This document shows, piece by piece, positions 6,212-13,989 of a stretch of 64,000 bases of DNA. Under the pieces are notes generated by a model, which was not told the DNA's origin, did no database searches, and worked only from the letters and a program-made list of their open reading frames with translations. This DNA is from QQVM01 sp964544885. GTDB lineage: Bacteria > Bacteroidota > Bacteroidia > AKYH767-A > 2013-40CM-41-45. The stretch covers positions 1 through 64,000 of the forward strand of contig CAZJDX010000004.1 in the NCBI GenBank assembly GCA_964544885.1, written 5' to 3'. Each line of letters opens with the position of its first letter. The stretch's first letter is position 1. Made by a program: the position numbers and the translations under genes.

Positions 6212-7993
6212 ATGATTAAAAAGCTACTTTCTGTTCCGGTCATTATTTTACTTTGTTTTCTTGACGCATTCTCCCAGCCAGGAGCCGTCAACCTGAAAGA
6301 CGGAAGTAACAATCCCATCGGTAGTTTTAACTCCATTTCTGCCGCTTATGCAAGCATACCCGGCACTCTCAGCCAGTCTTATGTCATTGAACTGAGTGCA
6401 GCTTATGACGGTTCAGTAGAAACTTATCCGATTACCCTGACGGCCAAGGCGGGTGCGGGGCCTTCGAACACGATCACCATTCGTCCGGAAGCAGGTGTGG
6501 TTTCCGTGAGCATTACTTCCACACAGGCCAGCATTGCGCTCATAGAATTGAACGATGCCGATTATATTATTATCGATGGCCGTCCCGGCGGGACCGGTTC
6601 TGATAAGGCTTTACTCATCAGCAATATGGGAACACCAACAGCAAGTTATGGTGTGGAATTAGTTGACGGGGCCTGCAATAATGTGATCCGTTATTGCCGG
6701 TTCAGCGGATATACTTCCCCCGGCTCGGGATCCAAGGGTATTTACATCGGAGCGTCAGCGACTAATCCAACAGGAAACTCCGATAACAGGTTTGAGTTCC
6801 TGACTTTCGATAATGGCCCGAGATACCATATGAACAGTTCCGGTACTCCGGCCAATCCTAACCGGAATCTCTTTGTTTACGGATGCGAATTTAAAAATCT
6901 GAATTTTGCAGGATGGTGGCAGCAAAATGGTACGGGGAAAGTCACCGTGGATTCCTGTTTCTTTTATGGTACAGGAGGCGGTGGTTCATCCGGTACGGGA
7001 GCTTTTGGCATCCTGTCGGATTTTCAAACCGATACTATTCTCGTTACCCGGAACAATATTTACAACATTGATAATTTCAACAACTCAACGGATATAATGG
7101 GAATGTCTTTCAGATCTTTCAATCCCGGATCGGTCTTGAGGATTTTTAACAACTTCATCCATCTCAATGCTGTTAACGCGACCACGGATGAAACGTATGG
7201 GATTGCCTTCGGTTATAATAACGCGAACAACCCCTACGATGCCATGGTATACCATAATACCATCGTGATTGGAGGAACCGCTTCCGGCGGAACTGCAGGA
7301 AATGTAAATTCAGCCGCCATTGCCGTTTTGAAAACAGACACTCTGTCCAAAATAAATATCAGGAATAATATTCTGATTAACCAAAGGACCGGAGGACAGG
7401 AAGAACATCTGGCATTGTCACGGATTGCCACGATTGGCTCACAGGTTTTTAACTATAATAATTATATCAGTGCCGGTTCCAATCTGGTTAAACTAGGCGC
7501 CGCGCTGTATCCTGATCTGGCCAGCTACCAGGCCGCCGCCGGATCGAATGAAGTGAATTCAAAGAGTGTTGCGGTAAGCTTTGTATCATCAAACGATCTC
7601 CATCTGGCTGCTCCTTCCTCAACCGATGTCAATTTGCAGGCATTATCCATTGCTGAAGTTACACATGACTACGACGGAGATCTGCGTGTTCAGCATTTCA
7701 TGGGCGCGGATGAGCCATCAGGCGCTGTTGGCACCGGAGAATCTTTTGGTCAGCAGCAGGGCATAATCATTTTCCCAAATCCCACGCAGAACACATTTAC
7801 TATCCGGACAGGAGCTCAGCAAGCGGGTCATGCAGAATTGTTTGACCTGAATGGCAAGCTTATCTGCAGAAAAGTATGGGATAAAGGATCAGAACAATCC
7901 GTTGATGTGAGAAACCTGACCAAGGGCGTTTATTTTGTGAAAGTGTATTTGGAAGACAAGGTTTTCAGCGAACGCCTGGTGATTCTCCCTTAG
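6212..7993 (+). CDS. T9SS-exported protein with right-handed beta-helix repeats
   Basis: A protein of 593 residues. The N-terminal signal peptide MIKKLLSVPVIILLCFLDAFSQ directs Sec export. The middle part (about 70-430) has repeated short strands rich in Asn and hydrophobic residues (IIIDGRPGG, NVIRYCRFSGY, FLFVYGCEFKNL-like turns, ILVTRNNIYNI, MVYHNTIVIGG). This is the pattern of parallel beta-helix proteins such as polysaccharide lyases or adhesins. The C-terminus (about 515-593) is a type A T9SS sorting domain: IIIFPNPTQNTFTI, then GHAELFDLNGKLI and LTKGVYFVKVYLEDK. It is therefore expected at the cell surface or secreted. No lyase catalytic residues are recognisable. It is a single gene with a probable -7 box just upstream. 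Confidence 0.85.
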   Translation: MIKKLLSVPVIILLCFLDAFSQPGAVNLKDGSNNPIGSFNSISAAYASIPGTLSQSYVIELSAAYDGSVETYPITLTAKAGAGPSNTITIRPEAGVVSVSITSTQASIALIELNDADYIIIDGRPGGTGSDKALLISNMGTPTASYGVELVDGACNNVIRYCRFSGYTSPGSGSKGIYIGASATNPTGNSDNRFEFLTFDNGPRYHMNSSGTPANPNRNLFVYGCEFKNLNFAGWWQQNGTGKVTVDSCFFYGTGGGGSSGTGAFGILSDFQTDTILVTRNNIYNIDNFNNSTDIMGMSFRSFNPGSVLRIFNNFIHLNAVNATTDETYGIAFGYNNANNPYDAMVYHNTIVIGGTASGGTAGNVNSAAIAVLKTDTLSKINIRNNILINQRTGGQEEHLALSRIATIGSQVFNYNNYISAGSNLVKLGAALYPDLASYQAAAGSNEVNSKSVAVSFVSSNDLHLAAPSSTDVNLQALSIAEVTHDYDGDLRVQHFMGADEPSGAVGTGESFGQQQGIIIFPNPTQNTFTIRTGAQQAGHAELFDLNGKLICRKVWDKGSEQSVDVRNLTKGVYFVKVYLEDKVFSERLVILP

Positions 7994-8228
7994 TCATGGT
8001 GTGATCACTGAGGTACTCCGGACAGGAAGAATTTCAAGAATGAATAGCCTGGGTGAAAGTCCGGATTAATCCGCGGGTCTGTGTAGCTACTCATCCTGAG
8101 TTGGTGGATTATAAGCATGATGGAAACATGAATTTTCCTTCCTGTCTTAAAACAATTGAAGATAATTCTTGTTAATAAACCCTGATATCAGGTTCTTGTA
8201 CCTTCAAAAAATTAAAATTAAGATGATC

Positions 8229-8840
8229 ATGAAAAAAACTTACATTCTATTTTCTTTCCTTGCTCTTGGCTTCACCGCATCAATGATCGCGGAGAACCTG
8301 CATGTGGATGTTTACAATGTCGACACCCAGTCAAGCAGTGTGCAGTGGTTTGCCGAAAAAGTTACCGGTAAGCACGATGGTGCGGTCACCGTCAAGTCCG
8401 GTCAGATCACCAATAATCACGGAAAGCTTGGAGGATCCTTCGAGATCGATATGACCTCGATAAAAGTGCGTGACATTGAAGATGAGAAAATGAACGCTAA
8501 ACTGACAAACCACCTTAAGTCTGATGACTTTTTCAATGCAGAAGCATTTCCGGTCTCTAAATTTGTGATCACTTCCATTACGCCGCTGGAGAAGGGAAAA
8601 GAAAGCGGAGAGACACACAATGTGAAGGGTAATCTGACCATCCGTGATAAGACCAATGAAATTTCCTTTGACGCTTCCATCATCATGCAGCAGAACAAAG
8701 TGACCTGTGTAGGTACGGCAGTGGTTGACCGGTCAAAATACAATGTAAAATATGGATCGAAATCTTTCTTTGCCGACATCGGTGATAAAATGATCTATGA
8801 TGATTTTAAGATCAAGTTCAATGTGATCGCCACAAAGTAA
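8229..8840 (+). CDS. YceI family periplasmic protein
   Basis: A protein of 203 residues from the ATG at 8229; an ATG at 8223 adds two residues, and a TTG much further upstream is unlikely. MKKTYILFSFLALGFTASMIAE is a signal peptide. The mature protein shows the YceI lipocalin-like pattern: SSVQWFAEKVTGKHDGAV, then GSFEIDMTSIKV, LKSDDFFNAEAFPVSKF and VKGNLTIRDKT, ending in YDDFKIKFNVIA. Members bind polyisoprenoids or similar lipids; their physiological role is usually not known. A strong terminator follows, so this gene is probably monocistronic or first of a pair with DUF3817. Confidence 0.93.
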   Translation: MKKTYILFSFLALGFTASMIAENLHVDVYNVDTQSSSVQWFAEKVTGKHDGAVTVKSGQITNNHGKLGGSFEIDMTSIKVRDIEDEKMNAKLTNHLKSDDFFNAEAFPVSKFVITSITPLEKGKESGETHNVKGNLTIRDKTNEISFDASIIMQQNKVTCVGTAVVDRSKYNVKYGSKSFFADIGDKMIYDDFKIKFNVIATK

Positions 8841-8854
8841 TATGATGTTTATTG

Positions 8855-8899
8855 ACGGGCAGGTTGGAATGGGTTTTCGGATTCTTCCTGCCCGTTTTT
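8855..8899 (+). terminator. Rho-independent terminator after the YceI gene
   Basis: Arms ACGGGCAGG (8855-8863) and CCTGCCCGT (8887-8895) pair perfectly around a 23-nt loop and are followed by TTTTTAT. It lies 14 nt after the stop codon. Confidence 0.85.
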
Positions 8900-8909
8900 A
8901 TTTGATACC

Positions 8910-9224
8910 ATGCATCTGAAATTTTCTAACACTCCCTTAGGTCGTTTCCGGATGATCGCGCTGGTGGAAGGTGTCTCATTTATCCTTCTGTTAATGGCTA
9001 TGCCTTTCAAGTATCTCTATGGGCTTCCGCAGGGTGTGAAGGTCATCGGATGGATGCACGGTTTGCTTTTTATTTTGTACCTCATCGCCCTGCTACTGGT
9101 CATGATCAGTAATAAATGGAGTTTTAAGAAGGCGACGATTGCCTTCATTGCATCCTTAATCCCTTTCGGAACGTTTGTCCTGGATGCGAAAGTCCTCTTG
9201 CCTGAAGAGGTTGAAAAGGTGTAA
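8910..9224 (+). CDS. DUF3817 small integral membrane protein
   Basis: A protein of 104 residues with three predicted membrane helices (about 14-34, 45-65, 74-95). The pattern of GRFRMIALVEGVSFILLLMAMPFKY, then GWMHGLLFILYLIALL and a short C-terminal charged tail, is that of the DUF3817 family. The first helix carries the conserved E-G in ALVEG. Function is unknown. It starts right after the terminator of the YceI gene, so it either depends on read-through or has a promoter I do not recognise. Confidence 0.85.
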   Translation: MHLKFSNTPLGRFRMIALVEGVSFILLLMAMPFKYLYGLPQGVKVIGWMHGLLFILYLIALLLVMISNKWSFKKATIAFIASLIPFGTFVLDAKVLLPEEVEKV

Positions 9225-9313
9225 TTCCACTGCTTATGGGTGAGAAGCCCTGTAAAATTGAGCCACTCAGGCATGATTGTGGGTATAAAGGCACTTCTTA
9301 AAAGGTTCAGCTG

Positions 9314-9341
9314 CGGACAACTGAAATGGTCCGGGTTTTTT
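9314..9341 (+). terminator. Possible terminator after the DUF3817 gene
   Basis: CGGAC (9314-9318) pairs with GTCCG (9329-9333) around a 10-nt loop and is followed by GGTTTTTT. The stem is short, so this is only a candidate. Confidence 0.4.
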
Positions 9342-9454
9342 ATAATCTAAAGAATCTTTATATATTGTCTCTTAAATCAAACGGAATACAAGAGATATCT
9401 TCAGGTATTTTATGAGTTATTTATATATTTTGGTAAACTGCAGATTGCCGTACC

Positions 9455-11128
9455 ATGAAAACACTTGACCCGGGCCTCAGGTCCTGTAGTTTATTCATCA
9501 ACATTGACGAGGCTGTGATAAAGGAGATCCTATCCGGCGCCGGCACAAGAAATTATCCCATCGGGGCCATTCTTATCGAAAAAGATCAGGTTCCGGAAGC
9601 TCTTGTTATCATCCGGGAGGGACTTGTTGGAATCTACAATGAAGATGTCTTGCTGGCGCAACTGGAACCATTCTCCATTTTGGGCGAGAGTTTTCTGGCA
9701 GACGCTTCCGCGACGGCAAATGTTGTTGCACTTTCAGATGTAACAACCGTAGAAATTAAGAAGGAGCAGTTTTATACCCTGGCCAATAAATATCCCCGGC
9801 TTATCTTCAATATTTTCAATATTAATTTTCAACGGCTGAGGAATTCCAATAATGCCGCCTTGAAGGAAGCGCGTGAAAGAGAAGTTAAACTCGAACAGCT
9901 GGTGAATGAAAGGACGAAAGAGTTATTTGAGACCATGGAGGTATTGAAGAGTACCAATTCAGAGCTAGCCAAAACCCGGGATAATCTCATTGAAACACAG
10001 AAATTTCGTCAGCAGTTTCTGGCCAACATGAGCCATGAGATACGTACGCCGATGAATGCCATCGTTGGACTGACTAATCTACTGGTGAAGTCTCCCCTCA
10101 ATGAGCAACAGGAAAAATATCTGAATGTCATTAAAAAAAGTGGCGCCAATCTTCTGGTCATCATCAACGATATTCTTGACCTTGCGAAAATTGAATCGGG
10201 TAAAATGGAATTGGAATCGGTTCCTTTTTCATTAACCGGTGCCGCTCATAATATTCAGACCATACTCAGTTTAAGAGCGGAGGAGAAAGGGGTGAAGATG
10301 ATCAGTGATGTCGGACCGGATGTGCCGGAATATGTCCTGGGTGATGAAACAAGGATAACACAGGTGATTATGAACCTTGCCGGTAACGCCATCAAGTTTA
10401 CCGAAAAGGGAAGTGTAACGCTTTCGATAAAAGTTGAGAAGAAGGAAAATGACAGATTCCAGTTGCGGTTTAGCCTGCGGGATACCGGAATAGGCATTCC
10501 CGCGGATAAGCTTGACACCATCTTCGAAAGTTTTGGTCAGGCCTCGTCTGACACAGCCAGAAAATTTGGTGGTACCGGTCTGGGTCTTACCATTTCACGG
10601 CAATTGGTTGAGTTGCATGGCGGAGAACTTAAGGTGAAGAGCACATATGGAGAAGGTTCAGAGTTTTATTTCAGCATCCCTTATACTGCAGCGGAGAAAC
10701 CGAGGGAAGAATTGAATGAGGACATGAGCGGATTGGAAGCCATGAGTGGTAAGAGTATCCTGCTGGTTGAGGATAACGAATTCAATCAAATGGTAGCCGT
10801 TGATACATTGCTTGATCTTTTCCCTGATCTGAAAGTGGATGTGGCTTTGCATGGTAAAGAAGCGCTGGACATGTTACAGCATAATGACTACAGTTTTATC
10901 TTCATGGATATTCAGATGCCTGAAATGGATGGTTACGAAGCTACCCGCCAAATCCGTAAACTGCATGATGAGAGGAAGAGATCAATTCCGATCTGCGCGA
11001 TGACAGCCAATGTCACCAGGGAGGAAATTGATGCCTGTATATCCGCCGGAATGAATGATTACCTGATGAAACCATTTGATCAGGAAGTGTTACGTGAAAA
11101 GGTCTTGCGAAATGCCCTGGGTTATTGA
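9455..11128 (+). CDS. Hybrid histidine kinase with N-terminal cNMP-binding-like domain
   Basis: A soluble protein of 557 residues with no signal peptide or membrane helix. Residues 1-125 look like a Crp-type cyclic-nucleotide-binding fold (IGAILIEKDQVPEALVIIREG and SILGESFLADAS). The Arg that normally holds the cyclic phosphate is missing, since ASATANV stands where PRAATV would be expected. Residues 130-185 are coiled coil. HisKA follows with FLANMSHEIRTPMNAIVGL and phospho-accepting His194. The ATPase domain (about 300-420) has DTGIGIP and GGTGLGL boxes. A receiver domain (about 435-555) has VEDNEFNQ and acceptor Asp485 in FMDIQMPEMDG. It probably receives an intracellular signal and hands phosphate to its own receiver. 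No output regulator lies next to it; an HD hydrolase and an adenylate cyclase follow. Confidence 0.92.
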   Translation: MKTLDPGLRSCSLFINIDEAVIKEILSGAGTRNYPIGAILIEKDQVPEALVIIREGLVGIYNEDVLLAQLEPFSILGESFLADASATANVVALSDVTTVEIKKEQFYTLANKYPRLIFNIFNINFQRLRNSNNAALKEAREREVKLEQLVNERTKELFETMEVLKSTNSELAKTRDNLIETQKFRQQFLANMSHEIRTPMNAIVGLTNLLVKSPLNEQQEKYLNVIKKSGANLLVIINDILDLAKIESGKMELESVPFSLTGAAHNIQTILSLRAEEKGVKMISDVGPDVPEYVLGDETRITQVIMNLAGNAIKFTEKGSVTLSIKVEKKENDRFQLRFSLRDTGIGIPADKLDTIFESFGQASSDTARKFGGTGLGLTISRQLVELHGGELKVKSTYGEGSEFYFSIPYTAAEKPREELNEDMSGLEAMSGKSILLVEDNEFNQMVAVDTLLDLFPDLKVDVALHGKEALDMLQHNDYSFIFMDIQMPEMDGYEATRQIRKLHDERKRSIPICAMTANVTREEIDACISAGMNDYLMKPFDQEVLREKVLRNALGY

Positions 11129-11238
11129 TTAAGTCATCAGGAATTGACGGGTGTGATTTGAATGAAAGGCAGCCCTTGTTGAAGAGAATGAAAAGATGAA
11201 CAAACTTTTGATTTATTATCAGATTGAATAGTATTAAT

Positions 11239-11868
11239 ATGAAGGAGTCACCAATACCGTCCAGATCGGATAAGTTGAACCGGATGAAGAGGTATGAGAA
11301 CACGCGACAATTCGTGCTTGAGTTTTTGAAATCCGGATTGCCGGATACTCTCTACTATCACAGTTATGAGCATGTGATGGACGTACTCAGTGCCGCTGAA
11401 AGACTGGCTGAAATGGAAGGAGTAAATGAGTATGAGTTGGAATTGCTTCGGGTAGCAGTTCTCTTTCATGACTCAGGTTTCACCGTAGACCCCAGAGAGC
11501 ATGAGAAGACAAGTTGCGATATTGTCAGAAAGGAGTTGCCGGTCTTTGGTTATGCTGAACAGGAGATCGAAAGAATTTGCGGAATTATCATGGCTACCAA
11601 ATATCCTCAAAGTCCGACCGATCTCCTGGAAGAGATTATGTGTGATGCTGATCTGGATTACCTGGGACGGGATGATTTCTTCACTATCGGAAACAGTTTA
11701 CTCAGGGAGCTGAATGAAAATGGCAGGTTCAAGACGGAAAAAGACTGGAATCATTTTCAGGAAAAATTTCTTTCTACTCACCGCTATTTTACTGCCTCGG
11801 CTATCAGGCTGAGAAATGAAAAAAAGGAACTGCATTTGAAGAAGATCAGAAAAAGTCTGCAGGATTAA
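11239..11868 (+). CDS. HD domain phosphohydrolase
   Basis: A protein of 209 residues from the ATG at 11239 (a TTG at 11224 or an ATG at 11284 are alternatives). It has the metal-binding HD pattern: YYHSYEHV near residue 37, LFHDSG with the HD pair near 77, HE in DPREHEK, and the final Asp in MCDADLDYLG. HD proteins of this size hydrolyse phosphomonoesters or diesters, including nucleotides; the substrate cannot be told from sequence. It overlaps the convergent adenylate cyclase gene by 4 nt (the two stop codons). Next to a cyclase and a CNB-like kinase, a role in cyclic nucleotide turnover is possible but not shown. Confidence 0.82.
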   Translation: MKESPIPSRSDKLNRMKRYENTRQFVLEFLKSGLPDTLYYHSYEHVMDVLSAAERLAEMEGVNEYELELLRVAVLFHDSGFTVDPREHEKTSCDIVRKELPVFGYAEQEIERICGIIMATKYPQSPTDLLEEIMCDADLDYLGRDDFFTIGNSLLRELNENGRFKTEKDWNHFQEKFLSTHRYFTASAIRLRNEKKELHLKKIRKSLQD

Positions 11869-13889
11869 GTTGTGACGGCTTTTTTGCCATTCACAAAGTA
11901 CATATCGATTTCCCCCTTGTTTTTAGCCTGAATCTTTCCCCTGTGTTCGCAATCGAACTTATCCTTTATCAGTTCATAGGTAGCTCCGCTGATATTTACT
12001 TTACCTACTGCTCCGCTTGATTCCATTCTGGAGGCGGTATTCACCGTATCTCCCCAGATGTCGTAGGCGAATTTCTTGATCCCTACGATGCCCGCCACCA
12101 CGGGTCCTGAATGTATGCCAAGTCTCAGTTCGAAGTATGGCTGATCTTTATTGATCCTTTCAGTTTTATTTTTCAAAATAAATTCCTGCATTTCAATGCC
12201 GGCGTTCACTATGTCTTCAGCATGATGGGGATTGGAAACCGGTAGTCCTGCGGCGCACATATAGCTGTCGCCGATGGTTTTAATTTTTTCAATACCGTAC
12301 TTTGAAATTATTCTGTCAAACTCGCTATAACAGTAATTGATTTCTTCTACCAGTTCTTCCGCGCTTAGCTTTTCGCTTGCCTGAGTGAAGTTCTTAAAAT
12401 CCGTGAACATTACACTTACTTCATCATAGCTCTTTGCCCTGGCGCTTCCTGTCGCCTTAAGTTCTTCAGCCGTATCGGAGGGAAGGATGTTCAGCAATAA
12501 TTCTTCGCTTCGTTGCTTTTCCTTTGCTATCTTTTTTTTCTGGAAGAAGACCACGACAAGAAAAACGCAAACGACAGACAAGCCACCGGCGGTAGCGTTC
12601 TTAATGAGGCGCTGTCTTTGCAGATCCAGCTCCTGGAGGGCCTTATCCTTGGTAAGCAAATCGATCTGACCTTGCTTTTTCTGGAGGTCGAATGTGAATT
12701 GGAGTCCTGATAGCTTTTTCTCCGTATCAATATCAAACAATTTATCTTTTATCTCAGTGAATTTGGTCTGATAATCATAGGCATTTTTATAATCCTTCAG
12801 TTTCGCATAGGAAAGTGCAAGTCCGCCGAATGTGTTTTTCAATTCAAGGTTATCTCCACCCAGGTCAGTGGCAAGTTTTTCGGTTTCTTTGTAGGCCTCT
12901 ATGGCCTCCCTGATATCCCCCTTCTGGTAGTAGGTATCTGCCAGACTGAGTTTAGACTGTGCCTGTTCCAGCTTTGCTTCCAGCCGGGTTGCGATGAGGT
13001 AAGCATCCTGCTGGTATCTGATAGCCTTATCAAATTGTTTTCTCCTGGCATATACCTTTCCTATCCAACTGAGTGAAGCCGGCAGATCGGCGCTGCCTTC
13101 ATAGGCATCCCTGGCTTTTTCAAAGTAGAATAAAGCAAGACTGTCGTATAGCTGGGCCAGGCTGTCTTTTTCTTCTTTTGAATAATGCTTCTTTGTAATG
13201 GTTCTGGGAAGGCTGGCCGTATCCTTTTTAAAGTAGACTTCGCCGATATTAATGCAAATGGTACCCAATGCGTCATTATCCTTTATTTTTTCACTGAGTG
13301 GCAGCGCTCTCAGGTAATAATCAAGGGCTTTGTCTTGTGTGGCCTTCTTGTTTGAGTAAACGCTTCCAACATTTGACAAGGCTGTAACTATTCTTAAGGT
13401 ATCACCGATTTCTTCAGAGACCTTGAGTGAGTTCAGGTAAAGTTCAAGCGCTTTAGTGTCATCTCCCTGATTGTAATACACCGCACCTTCGTTACTGAGA
13501 ATGTTCGCGACACCGACCCTGTCACCTATCGAATCGAAAATAACCAACGATTGTTCCCAGTATTCAAGCGTTTGCAGGTAGTTTGCCTGCATATAGTGAC
13601 CAATACCGATCGACTTGAGCGCCTGTGCTGAGCCTGCAGGATATTTTAGTTTTACCGCAAGGTCCTGTGCCAGTTCAGCGAATCGGATGGATTTCTGCGG
13701 ATCGGAGCCATAAAATTTTTTACTCAGCTCAAGTATGGAATGTACTTTCAGTGTATCATCTTTGGCCGTAGAGATAATCTGCTGAAGACTGTCAATCTCT
13801 TTGCTTTGTGCAAAAGCCTGATGAGGAAAAATCAGGCAGTTTAAAAAATAAAAAAAGCTCAGAATAAAATGGTTGAGCAATTTCTTCAT
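11865..13889 (-). CDS. TPR-containing membrane class III adenylate cyclase
   Basis: A protein of 674 residues. The signal peptide MKKLLNHFILSFFYFLNCLIF ends near AFAQ. Residues about 50-370 form TPR repeats (for example GVANILSNEGAVYYNQGDDTK) and would face the periplasm. One membrane helix lies at about 427-448, and the catalytic domain (about 483-668) is cytoplasmic. Both metal-binding Asp residues are present (MFTDFKNF and TIGDSYM). Lys in EKIKTIGD and Asp in FAYDIWGD are the adenine-specifying pair, and NTASRMES carries the transition-state Asn and Arg. It should therefore be an active ATP cyclase. Proteins of this layout are common in Bacteroidota, where cAMP targets are poorly known. 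It is transcribed against the HD gene. Confidence 0.93.
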   Translation of the reverse strand: MKKLLNHFILSFFYFLNCLIFPHQAFAQSKEIDSLQQIISTAKDDTLKVHSILELSKKFYGSDPQKSIRFAELAQDLAVKLKYPAGSAQALKSIGIGHYMQANYLQTLEYWEQSLVIFDSIGDRVGVANILSNEGAVYYNQGDDTKALELYLNSLKVSEEIGDTLRIVTALSNVGSVYSNKKATQDKALDYYLRALPLSEKIKDNDALGTICINIGEVYFKKDTASLPRTITKKHYSKEEKDSLAQLYDSLALFYFEKARDAYEGSADLPASLSWIGKVYARRKQFDKAIRYQQDAYLIATRLEAKLEQAQSKLSLADTYYQKGDIREAIEAYKETEKLATDLGGDNLELKNTFGGLALSYAKLKDYKNAYDYQTKFTEIKDKLFDIDTEKKLSGLQFTFDLQKKQGQIDLLTKDKALQELDLQRQRLIKNATAGGLSVVCVFLVVVFFQKKKIAKEKQRSEELLLNILPSDTAEELKATGSARAKSYDEVSVMFTDFKNFTQASEKLSAEELVEEINYCYSEFDRIISKYGIEKIKTIGDSYMCAAGLPVSNPHHAEDIVNAGIEMQEFILKNKTERINKDQPYFELRLGIHSGPVVAGIVGIKKFAYDIWGDTVNTASRMESSGAVGKVNISGATYELIKDKFDCEHRGKIQAKNKGEIDMYFVNGKKAVTT

Positions 13890-13936
13890 TGGTTGTTACG
13901 GATTAGCGAATCGTTTACTCCAATCGTGTGCAAAGT

Positions 13937-13966
13937 AAAAAAAAAGAGGGATAATAATACCCCTCT
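13937..13966 (-). terminator. Rho-independent terminator of the giant surface protein gene
   Basis: Read on the minus strand, AGAGGG (from 13966) pairs with CCCTCT (to 13945) around a 10-nt loop and is followed by eight more Ts. It lies 24 nt after the stop codon at 13990. Confidence 0.85.
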
Positions 13967-13989
13967 TCTCTTTCATTAGTCTGATCAGG

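Noticed and set aside
7994..8228. Possible riboswitch or small gene before the YceI gene
   Set aside because: A few short complementary segments exist, but no known riboswitch pattern, terminator or reading frame of note.
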